Below are positions 1-5,618 of a stretch of 5,618 nucleotides of DNA, piece by piece. A program made the position numbers and the translations under genes. Origin of the DNA: Flavobacteriales bacterium (GTDB taxonomy: Bacteria > Bacteroidota > Bacteroidia > Flavobacteriales_D > Parvicellaceae); assembly GCA_026993705.1 (NCBI GenBank), contig JALWSJ010000224.1, positions 1 through 5,618 of the forward strand, written 5' to 3'. Each line of letters starts with the position of its first letter. Within the stretch, counting starts at the first letter, position 1. The notes below the pieces were generated by a model, which saw only the letters and a list, made by a program, of their open reading frames with translations, did no database searches and was not told where the DNA came from.

Positions 1-175
1 CCATTTAAGACCGTTGCAAAACTCATTATACAAAAAATATTCAAGGCTTGAGAAATTTTTTAACCGCAGTTATCGTGGTGGTAATGAAGATAAAAAAATT
101 TGATAACGCGAAAGATTGACGTAGAATGAGTTTCTATTTATTTTTCAAGTAATATTGTAAAGGACTTGATTTCTT
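1..175. other. Non-coding flank downstream of the surface-protein gene
   Basis: No convincing gene is visible. A plus-strand frame is open from the left edge to TGA at 101-103 (about 33 codons) but has no start in the window and no recognisable motif. Three weak inverted repeats occur: 19-27 with 125-133 (AAACTCATT / AATGAGTTT), 65-74 with 102-110 (CGC-A-GTTATC / GATAACGCG, one-base bulge), and 145-150 with 164-169 (TCAAGT / ACTTGA). The first 27 bases resemble an insertion-sequence terminal repeat. Confidence 0.5.
145..175 (+). terminator. Weak hairpin followed by T-rich tract (possible terminator)
   Basis: TCAAGT at 145-150 and ACTTGA at 164-169 can pair as a 6-bp stem with a 13-base loop, followed on the plus strand by TTTCTTTT. 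The tract favours termination of plus-strand transcription, for example of a gene lying left of the window. On the minus strand, just past the surface-protein stop, the hairpin is followed by A-rich sequence and would not make a standard intrinsic terminator. The stem is short and AT-rich, so chance is a real possibility. Confidence 0.2.
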
Positions 176-2887
176 TTAACGTAGTAAGTTTACATGTCCA
201 CGATATGTATAATTTTTTCCAAATCCATCTTTAGCTTTAATTTGCCAAATGTAAGTATCCTGTTGAGACTCTTTTCCTTTGTAAGTTCCATCCCAAAAGG
301 TATCTACACCATTTCCTGTGTATAACAATAGTCCCCAACGGTCAAAAATCATAAGTTTCAGTTCTACTATATTATAGGTAACAGCTTTAAAAACATCATT
401 TACACCATCTCCATCCGGTGTAAAGGTATTGGGGGCATAAATATTGGTTACGGCATCCACACGAACAGGTTTCCAGATAGTATCAGTGCAACCGTGAATG
501 GTAGAAACAAGTAATTCAACCATATAGGTTCCCGTATCGGCATATTGATGATAAGGAAATTCTATATTAGAAGAATTGCCATCACCAAATTCCCAATGGT
601 AAAATTCTTCCCCAATGGATTGGTTATAGAACTCAAAATCCCGCATATACATATCAATTGTACGATGGTTATAATCAAAATCCGCAATTGGATTATGCCA
701 CACCGTAATGTAATCTTGTTGTGTTAAAGTATCTGAACAGCCTAAGTCGTTGGTGCTGACAAGAGTTATATCAAAAGTTATATCATCGGTATTGCTTGTG
801 TTTTCAAAGCAAGAAGTTGGTTTTTCCAATCCTGAGTACGTTCCGTTATTGAAAGTCCATTGCCAACCAATTACATTTGCTGTTTCAGAAGTACTTGTAC
901 TTTCAAAATGAATACACGCAATACTGCAAGAATCGACAATGTTGCTGCTAAATGTTGTTGTAGGTTTTTCGTAAACCGTAATGGTAACGTTAGCTGCAGC
1001 CTCACAGTTATGATTGGTTGTTCCCGTTAGTTGTACATCATAATCACCTGCGTTTAGATAAGTGTGTGTCGGTTCAAAATCTGTTGATGTGTTTCCGTCG
1101 TTAAAATCCCATAACCAACTTTGGAAATTATCCGGAGCTCCAACAGTTGAAGTGTTCGTAAATACTGTCGGTGGCTCATTTACACAAATTGTATTCGCTG
1201 AAAATGAAATAACCGGAACAGGATAGACTGTTACCGGAAGGGTTATATCATCAACACAACCATTATTTGTACTAACAATTAAAGTGATGTTAAAATCCCC
1301 GGAAGAATTATAGTGATGGCAAGGATTTTCATCCGAACTGTAAGGGCTTACATCCCCGAAATTATACACATAAGATGTAATATTATCCGGAGCACCTACT
1401 GTGGATAAATTTGTAAAACAAACGTCATCGTATTGACATTCGTTTTGAGTTGAGAATAGTGCAGTTGGTACGGGGTATAAAGTAACCGGATTACTCACTG
1501 TATGTTGACACCCATCTGAATTGGTAACGGTTAAAGAAGGGGAATAGTCGCCACTAGTTCCGTAAAGGTGAGAAGGATTTTGCAGGTTGCTTGTAGAGCC
1601 GTCATCAAAATTCCATGACCAATCCGTTATTGTTCCAATTGATGTAGAACTCAAATCTTGAAAGTTAACTTCATCATATAGGCATTCATTTTGAACGGCA
1701 AAGTTAGCAATGGGTTCGGCAGAATTGTAGAGGACTAAATCTTCAGAAAAAGTACATTCATTTGCATCTGTTACAGTGTAGGTATATGTGCCACTAGGAA
1801 ATCCGTTTAGTTGCATTTGGTTACTTCCAGTATTCCATAATACGGAGTAATTAGGTGTTCCTCCTGTAATATTATCTATAGCCAAGTCACCTAAAATTGG
1901 CGGTAGTGCACATATAGCAGGTGTTACGTGTGCAGTAGCTAGTAATTCGTCAGGTTCTGTAACGGTAATATTAGTTTGTACCAAACAGCCGTTAGCATCG
2001 GTTATATCCACAGTATAATCCCCAGCGTGAGCACTTGAATTGACAGATGTTCCAGAAGAACTAGTTTCGGTATATCCATCACTCCATGTATAAGTTAAAG
2101 GTTGATTACCACCGTGAGCTTGAACGGTAATTTCTCCATCAGTAGATTGGTAACAACTTACATTCTGTCCGTTGTAGTCGCTAGTTATATTAATGTTGTC
2201 TAAGGTAACTAAGTCGAAATTAAAATTCTCAACTCCGTAGCATCCTGAACCATAGGAATAATAAATATTGTGTGCTCCGCTTTGGTTAGAGGTAAAGGTT
2301 AATGAGGTAGAAGGGTTGGTAATAGGTTTGTATAACACATCAATAGCGGGGTCGCCGGTATTATAGTGGATGTCGGTAGGAGTGGCATCCCACATCCAAC
2401 TTACACCATCTGTAGTACTAGGAGCAAAGGTTGCTTCTCCTATGTTGTCTGGGCATATTATTTGTGTAGATAGAGTAGAAGCGAAGTTGCTTTGATATAC
2501 CGTAACTTGTGCAGAGTAATCACAACTAGTAGAACTACCAAAAATATGTAATTTACATCCCAAATCCCATGTTCCGCAATTTACGTCAATTCTTCTGTAT
2601 ATTGTGTATGTTCCTGGGGCTGCATAAGTGTGGCATAATTGAAAATCAGCTACACTAGTTCCGCTTTGTGTGGTTGTAAATCCATCTCCAAAATCCCAGA
2701 AAACAGTTGTGTTTTGAGGGACGTCTAATCCTCCACCGGCTCCTACACAGACGGTTAGAGGATCTGGATTGTTCGGGTCGCATGAAGAAGTAGAGGTAAA
2801 TGGGGTATTAGCTGTACATCCACTTGCTTTTGCTATGTTGGGTAACAATAGCGAAAGAAACAATAAAAGTAATAGTAAGTTTTTCAT
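176..2887 (-). CDS. PKD/SprB-repeat surface protein with CHU_C type IX secretion domain
   Basis: A 903-residue secreted protein, probably an adhesin-like or gliding-associated surface protein. A signal peptide spans about residues 1-21 (poly-Leu core, likely cut after Ala-Lys-Ala). Domains in order: a PKD domain at about 45-130 (WDFGDG 64-69, CHTYAAPGTYTI 85-96); an unassigned segment at about 135-235; two SprB-type repeats at about 240-310 and 318-388 (C-x-x-S-x-D-G-x-I-x-V, GG-x-P-x-x-Y-x-x-x-W, Y-T-x-x-x-T-D-A-N-x-C); five PKD-like domains at about 393-470, 475-555, 559-640, 644-730 and 732-812 (the last with WEFGDG 765-770); and the CHU_C domain at about 816-903 (NTFTPDGDGVND 820-831, FDRWG 848-852, ending YRGHVNLLR). 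CHU_C-type domains direct export through the type IX system. There are 26 cysteines in regular pairs, suggesting disulfides. The ATG at 2887 lies 4 bases after the previous stop in an A/T-rich context without Shine-Dalgarno. It ends in TAA. Domains are confident; the ligand is unknown. Confidence 0.95.
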   Translation of the reverse strand: MKNLLLLLLFLSLLLPNIAKASGCTANTPFTSTSSCDPNNPDPLTVCVGAGGGLDVPQNTTVFWDFGDGFTTTQSGTSVADFQLCHTYAAPGTYTIYRRIDVNCGTWDLGCKLHIFGSSTSCDYSAQVTVYQSNFASTLSTQIICPDNIGEATFAPSTTDGVSWMWDATPTDIHYNTGDPAIDVLYKPITNPSTSLTFTSNQSGAHNIYYSYGSGCYGVENFNFDLVTLDNINITSDYNGQNVSCYQSTDGEITVQAHGGNQPLTYTWSDGYTETSSSGTSVNSSAHAGDYTVDITDANGCLVQTNITVTEPDELLATAHVTPAICALPPILGDLAIDNITGGTPNYSVLWNTGSNQMQLNGFPSGTYTYTVTDANECTFSEDLVLYNSAEPIANFAVQNECLYDEVNFQDLSSTSIGTITDWSWNFDDGSTSNLQNPSHLYGTSGDYSPSLTVTNSDGCQHTVSNPVTLYPVPTALFSTQNECQYDDVCFTNLSTVGAPDNITSYVYNFGDVSPYSSDENPCHHYNSSGDFNITLIVSTNNGCVDDITLPVTVYPVPVISFSANTICVNEPPTVFTNTSTVGAPDNFQSWLWDFNDGNTSTDFEPTHTYLNAGDYDVQLTGTTNHNCEAAANVTITVYEKPTTTFSSNIVDSCSIACIHFESTSTSETANVIGWQWTFNNGTYSGLEKPTSCFENTSNTDDITFDITLVSTNDLGCSDTLTQQDYITVWHNPIADFDYNHRTIDMYMRDFEFYNQSIGEEFYHWEFGDGNSSNIEFPYHQYADTGTYMVELLVSTIHGCTDTIWKPVRVDAVTNIYAPNTFTPDGDGVNDVFKAVTYNIVELKLMIFDRWGLLLYTGNGVDTFWDGTYKGKESQQDTYIWQIKAKDGFGKNYTYRGHVNLLR
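452..1711 (-). repeat. Array of five PKD-like domain repeats within the surface protein
   Basis: Five consecutive units of about 80-85 codons share a start resembling 'P-x-A-x-F-(S/A)-x-Q-N-E-C', a central W-x-(W/Y)-(D/N/E)-F-x-(D/N)-G, an (H/Y)-x-Y-x-x-x-G-(D/T)-(Y/F) segment and a closing S-x-x-G-C. Units two and three are closest: both contain STVGAPDN exactly 85 residues apart, and at DNA level ATTATCCGGAGC occurs at both 1382-1393 and 1127-1138. This points to module duplication. The rest of the array has diverged at the nucleotide level. Confidence 0.8.
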
Positions 2888-2891
2888 TGTT

Positions 2892-3566
2892 TTAAAAATT
2901 TAAGTTGGTAGAATTAAGCTGAAGCGGAGTAACAATAGTATTTGATAACGTATAACTACCTCCAAATGATGATGTCGTCATATCTTCAAAATCTAAATTA
3001 ATTGATGTTGTTGTCAAAGGAAAGTTATTTTCATCTATTGTTATATTGTGGTCAGTTTTAGAATTTTGTCCTACGTTAAAGAGTAAAGATTCAGCACCGT
3101 TTGGAGTTCGAAGAGAGAATCCCGTGAATACAATATTGTTATTGTCAAGTATTGGAGCAGAAACATCTTCCAATACATTTGATCCATATTTATTTGTCCA
3201 AAGTAAATCTCCTTGGTGATTTAATTTTCCGACCATTATTTGGTCTTGTTGGCTACTAAAACTTTTAGTTGTACCGGTAAAAATAATGTGGTTTTCAGTG
3301 GCAATTGCTCCTTTCCCATATTCTTTATCGAGTTTCCCATATCTTTTTGACCAAACGATAGAGCCATTGGTGTCATTGATTTTAGAGATAAACATATCGG
3401 TACTCCCGGCATCGTCTTCTGTATAGCCCGTAATAATAAGTTCATTGTTTGAATAAGAAGCGGTAATATTTCTGAAAATCACATTTCCTTCATTTATCTT
3501 TTTAGACCATATAATATTTCCGTTCGAGTTTATTTTAAACATCAAGTTATAAATTGCATTATCCAT
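2892..3566 (-). CDS. C-terminal part of interrupted beta-propeller-like repeat protein
   Basis: This frame continues the upstream one without any frame change: after the TAA come two codons (Ala-Ile) and then the ATG at 3566. Its 224 residues complete repeat four (KINSNGNIIWSKKI) and add three more: ITGYTEDDAG...SIVWSKRYG, FTGTTKSF...LLWTNKYG and FTGFSLRTPNGAES. The total over both parts is thus seven, the commonest propeller blade number. A tail of about 60 residues follows, rich in Thr, Ser and Asn, with no recognisable type IX sorting domain. There is no signal peptide at the ATG, so if translation started here the product would stay in the cytoplasm, which is unlikely for this family; it is best read as a fragment. 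A purine-rich GGGTAAG lies 8 bases before the ATG but is probably coincidental. It stops with TAA 4 bases before the next ATG. Confidence 0.72.
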   Translation of the reverse strand: MDNAIYNLMFKINSNGNIIWSKKINEGNVIFRNITASYSNNELIITGYTEDDAGSTDMFISKINDTNGSIVWSKRYGKLDKEYGKGAIATENHIIFTGTTKSFSSQQDQIMVGKLNHQGDLLWTNKYGSNVLEDVSAPILDNNNIVFTGFSLRTPNGAESLLFNVGQNSKTDHNITIDENNFPLTTTSINLDFEDMTTSSFGGSYTLSNTIVTPLQLNSTNLNF

Positions 3567-3572
3567 GATAGC

Positions 3573-3575
3573 TTA
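3573..3575 (-). other. In-frame nonsense codon (TAA) splitting the propeller gene
   Basis: The codons read ATC ATT GGG TAA GCT ATC ATG GAT AAT on the minus strand, all in one frame. The interrupted repeat has 13 positions between the conserved Gly and the Lys-Ile-Asn, counting the stop codon itself. The following repeat has 14 (GY...SKIN). The interval is therefore about normal, so a point substitution to TAA fits better than a deletion or frameshift. One-base changes from CAA, AAA, GAA, TAT or TAC would all give it; which one applied cannot be told from this sequence. Confidence 0.85.
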
Positions 3576-4217
3576 CCCAATGATACAGTAGTTCTCATCA
3601 GAAGTTTTAGTAATATCGTATGCAAATGAAGATGTATTATTAGGTAACATCAGTTTTTTTGACCATATCTTAGTTCCGTTTGCATTTTCTTTTAATATAT
3701 ACAAGTGTTTAGTTTCCAATGAAGCATTGTAGAATCCGCCTGGAACAAAGTCTGCGATTTTCGTAAAACCAACAACTAGTTTGTTCCCATTTTCAGCAGG
3801 AGCAATTGCCCAAGGTTCAACTTCGTTTCCTCCTTCGTCATAAGGAGAAGCATTTTGTAATTCCCCCGTTTCGTTCAGGTGCAAATAGATAAGGGACTCA
3901 CGATTGTTCAAATATCGCTCTGACGATAAATGAATATGTTGATTACTATCTAAAAACGCATCGTTTACCACATAAGATTCACTACCACCATAAGATTTTC
4001 CCCATTGTACATTGCCTTGTTTATCCGTTTTATAAACAAATACTTCTTTTCGAGTAAAATCCGTTGATGATTTTTCTCCCACAACAATAAAACCATCGGA
4101 AGATTCAAGCACAATTTTCCCGCGATCAACACCATTTGTACCTATTGCCTTTTGAAATTCAAAAGTGGTAAGAAGTATTCCGCTCGTTAGTAGTATGCCG
4201 GCTATAATTAATTTCAT
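3573..4217 (-). CDS. N-terminal part of interrupted secreted beta-propeller-like repeat protein
   Basis: This 214-codon frame begins at an ATG overlapping the upstream stop (ATGA) and ends at TAA 3575-3573. It has a hydrophobic export-type N-terminus (MKLIIAGILLTSGILLTT) without a clear Ala-X-Ala cleavage site. It then holds about three and a half repeats of 50-60 residues: F-x-K-x-x-G at a blade start, a D-G-F-I-V-V-G strand, a 'K-x-x-x-x-G-N-V-Q-W-G-K-S-Y-G' closing strand, and later variants such as NGTKIWSKK. This pattern is common in secreted Bacteroidota proteins predicted to fold as beta-propellers. The fourth repeat stops abruptly after DENYCIIG, at the point where the other repeats read VVGE, VVGF, ITGY, FTGT and FTGF. 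The same frame resumes immediately after the stop (3572 onward) and completes the repeat, so this and the next entry are most simply one broken 441-codon gene. Ligand and function are unknown. Confidence 0.8.
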   Translation of the reverse strand: MKLIIAGILLTSGILLTTFEFQKAIGTNGVDRGKIVLESSDGFIVVGEKSSTDFTRKEVFVYKTDKQGNVQWGKSYGGSESYVVNDAFLDSNQHIHLSSERYLNNRESLIYLHLNETGELQNASPYDEGGNEVEPWAIAPAENGNKLVVGFTKIADFVPGGFYNASLETKHLYILKENANGTKIWSKKLMLPNNTSSFAYDITKTSDENYCIIG

Positions 4218-5002
4218 GTTTTGATATCTTTTATTAGTTCGATTACCGATTTAGAATGACATTTTTCTTCTAAAGCGACATATAAGGCTGATAATAAAAA
4301 TCCCATTCTAAAAATTCCATCGGGGATGCCTGTCATAAAAGAGATGGCAACTACAAAGGCTATCCAAAAAATGGCAACTCGAACCACAAGCAAACTTTTT
4401 ATTTTAAAAAGCAGTAAAAAGCCAATGGTTGTGTCAGCAATTCCGGAACCGATGATAAAATATTTTACATCATCCGACTTTAAAATGTTATTTGCTAATT
4501 CAATGTGTCCGGCATTAAGTCCCCAAATACCCAAAGATGCTAATCCGTGAGATAGAAAGGCAAATGCCAATCCTATTCGCAACAAATTGAAATAATATTT
4601 ACCTTGTTTTTCGTATAAAATTAGAAAAAAAGCGTAGAATATCCAAGGGAATCTTCGCATAACTTCCGCAAAGCCAAATATTTTACCTGTTTTGCTGTAA
4701 TAAAACACCAAAGCCGTTAATGCAACTGAAACTAAGTATGTTACCGCTATATAGAGTGACTTTTCTTTACCGATATTGAAAAGAATTAGAACAGCAATAA
4801 TCAAATCAAATGTACCAGCGATATGCAGTAAAATCGTATCTGAAAAAGGCGTAATATTAACGGAGTGAATTAGAGCGGAATGAAGTTTAATACTGGAACT
4901 GAAACCTACAGAAACTAACCCATGTCCCAAAAACGCAAAAAACAAAACCCATCTAAAAATAAAGACGGGATTTGTTTTGATATATTGAATTAGATTGCTC
5001 AT
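4214..5002 (-). CDS. DoxX-like integral membrane protein with two homologous halves
   Basis: A 262-residue, very hydrophobic inner-membrane protein with about eight predicted helices (roughly residues 13-34, 58-77, 83-101, 117-130, 139-160, 181-199, 204-223, 230-244). The two halves resemble each other. RWVLFFAFLGHGLVSVGF (17-34) matches RIGLAFAFLSHGLASLGI (142-159), with a shared His-Gly at 27-28 and 152-153. HIAGTFDLIIAVLILF (60-75) matches GSGIADTTIGFLLLF (185-199), with Asp at 66 and 190. Each half ends in an Arg-containing helix and a Glu-Lys. Four-helix units with an early xHG motif are typical of the DoxX/DoxD/MauE-like group, so this looks like a fused tandem DoxX-like protein; that family call rests on pattern only. 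DoxX-like proteins are often linked to thiol, quinone or sulfur redox chemistry, but no function can be assigned here. The only cysteine is near the C-terminus (residue 248). The ATG at 5002 lacks a clear Shine-Dalgarno. Its TGA stop overlaps the next gene's ATG (ATGA), suggesting translational coupling. Confidence 0.85.
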   Translation of the reverse strand: MSNLIQYIKTNPVFIFRWVLFFAFLGHGLVSVGFSSSIKLHSALIHSVNITPFSDTILLHIAGTFDLIIAVLILFNIGKEKSLYIAVTYLVSVALTALVFYYSKTGKIFGFAEVMRRFPWIFYAFFLILYEKQGKYYFNLLRIGLAFAFLSHGLASLGIWGLNAGHIELANNILKSDDVKYFIIGSGIADTTIGFLLLFKIKSLLVVRVAIFWIAFVVAISFMTGIPDGIFRMGFLLSALYVALEEKCHSKSVIELIKDIKT

Positions 5003-5053
5003 CTAGATAGTGGACGAATAAAAAAGAATAGGGTTGCTTTAGTAGAAAGTGAA

Positions 5054-5618
5054 TTATCCTAAAATTTCTTTAAGTTTTTCTTCCAATTGAGCTCCTCTAA
5101 GGTTTGTAGCGATTACCTTACCCTCTTTATCAATTAGAACGGTATAAGGGATTCCGCTGACAGCGTATATTTGTGCGGCTTTTGATTGCCACCCTTTTAA
5201 ATCGCTGACGTGGTTGGGCCAAACTAAACCATCTTGCTGAATAGCATTGACCCATCGGTTTTTGTCTTTGTCTAAGGAAACGCTGTACACAGTAAAACCT
5301 TTGTCTTTGTACTCGTTGTATAATTTAACAACATTAGGATTTTCCATGCGACAAGGACGACACCACGAAGCCCAAAAGTCGATGAGTACTACTTTTCCTC
5401 TAAGGCTACTCAAAGCTATTTCTTTTCCGGTAGGAGAGGGGAAGCTCAATTCATGTGCCTGCATTCCCGGTTGTAAATTTCCGTTTTGTGGTTGTTGAGC
5501 TTGTTGCGGTTGCTTTAATTGCTCGATTCTAGCTTGTACATTTTTATGAAAAGGCGTATCTTTCATTGTGTTAGCCAAGGCGTGTTCTATTTTAGGAAGG
5601 TATTTTTTTTGAATTTCC
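5054..5618 (-). CDS. TlpA/ResA-like thioredoxin-fold protein, 5' end cut by window edge
   Basis: This is the C-terminal 187 residues of a thioredoxin-like thiol-disulfide oxidoreductase of the Bacteroidota TlpA/AhpC-TSA type, usually exported and acting in the periplasm or envelope. The frame stays open to the right edge, so the true start is outside the window. A TTG at 5578-5576 and an ATG at 5566-5564 lie inside a helical segment and are not convincing starts. In order one sees a charged helical tail of an N-terminal domain, a Gln/Pro-rich linker (about 5509-5464), then the thioredoxin fold: the LxDFWASWC strand, the redox motif Cys-Arg-Pro-Cys at 5362-5351, a MENPNVVKLYNEY helix, the FTVYSVSLDKD strand, and the SGIP segment holding the expected cis-proline (about 5158-5147). 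It ends in TAA. The CRPC centre differs from the thioredoxin CGPC, which may change the redox potential. The fold assignment is firm; whether it reduces or oxidises partners is unknown. The membrane protein gene follows after 51 bases on the same strand. Confidence 0.93.
   Translation of the reverse strand, partial: EIQKKYLPKIEHALANTMKDTPFHKNVQARIEQLKQPQQAQQPQNGNLQPGMQAHELSFPSPTGKEIALSSLRGKVVLIDFWASWCRPCRMENPNVVKLYNEYKDKGFTVYSVSLDKDKNRWVNAIQQDGLVWPNHVSDLKGWQSKAAQIYAVSGIPYTVLIDKEGKVIATNLRGAQLEEKLKEILG

Noticed and set aside
2..103. 3' end of a plus-strand gene entering from the left edge
   Set aside because: About 33 open codons are easily expected by chance, and no motif or start is visible; it also overlaps the insertion-sequence-like repeat.
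545..727. Plus-strand open frame of 60 codons
   Set aside because: Antisense to the last PKD domain of the surface protein and without recognisable features.
2816..2827. Lipoprotein cleavage site (Ala-Ser-Gly-Cys at residues 21-24) in the surface protein
   Set aside because: The -3 residue is Ala rather than the preferred Leu, and a CHU_C cargo normally has a standard signal peptide; Ala-Lys-Ala just before fits signal peptidase I.
3236..3445. Alternative minus-strand frame of 69 codons inside the propeller gene
   Set aside because: Overlaps clear propeller repeats in the correct frame; a shadow of that gene.
3573..3575. Reassigned TAA codon (alternative genetic code)
   Set aside because: TAA also ends the thioredoxin-like gene, the propeller gene and the surface-protein gene at sensible C-termini, so it is a normal stop in this organism.
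4326..4550. Plus-strand open frame of 74 codons
   Set aside because: It lies wholly antisense to the DoxX-like gene, has no family resemblance, and is explained by the codon pattern of the real gene.
5003..5053. Promoter in the 51-base gap before the DoxX-like gene
   Set aside because: I could not find a convincing Bacteroidota TAnnTTTG element with a matching upstream TTG at normal spacing.
5247..5498. Plus-strand open frame of 83 codons
   Set aside because: Antisense to the well-supported thioredoxin domain, including its CRPC motif; no independent coding evidence.
5564..5578. TTG (5578) or ATG (5566) as the start of the thioredoxin-like gene
   Set aside because: The frame is open to the window edge and the upstream codons (KKYLPKIEHALANTMKDTPF) read as a continuous helical domain tail of this family, with no signal peptide following either codon.

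Overview
The window is AT-rich and looks like a chromosomal segment of a Bacteroidota bacterium, most likely from the Flavobacteriia. The main reasons are a giant secreted protein ending in the CHU_C / gliding-motility-associated C-terminal domain (a type IX secretion signal restricted to this phylum), SprB-type and PKD repeats, a TlpA-like thioredoxin of the Bacteroidota type, and A/T-rich start contexts without clear Shine-Dalgarno sequences. The exact taxon cannot be read from the sequence.

All supported genes lie on the minus strand and read from the right edge to the left. In transcription order they are: (1) the 3' part of a TlpA/ResA-like thioredoxin-fold oxidoreductase (5618-5054, cut by the window edge); (2) after 51 bases, an eight-helix membrane protein made of two DoxX-like halves (5002-4214); (3) overlapping its stop by an ATGA, a secreted beta-propeller-like repeat protein (4217-2892), broken in two by a single in-frame TAA at 3575-3573; (4) after only 4 bases, a 903-residue cysteine-rich PKD/SprB-repeat surface protein (2887-176). 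The last 175 bases (1-175) carry no convincing gene, only weak inverted repeats and a possible insertion-sequence end.

The tight spacing suggests one transcription unit. Inference: genes 3 and 4 are cell-envelope or surface proteins, gene 4 exported by the type IX system. Its 26 cysteines fall in a regular pattern that suggests one or two disulfides per domain. A thioredoxin-like protein and a DoxX-like membrane protein upstream would fit a role in extracytoplasmic thiol/disulfide chemistry, but nothing here proves that link.

The most notable points are the nonsense codon inside an otherwise intact seven-blade repeat protein, the internal duplication of the DoxX-like protein, and the disulfide-like cysteine periodicity of the large surface protein. 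I see no CRISPR array, tRNA, rRNA, riboswitch or complete mobile element.
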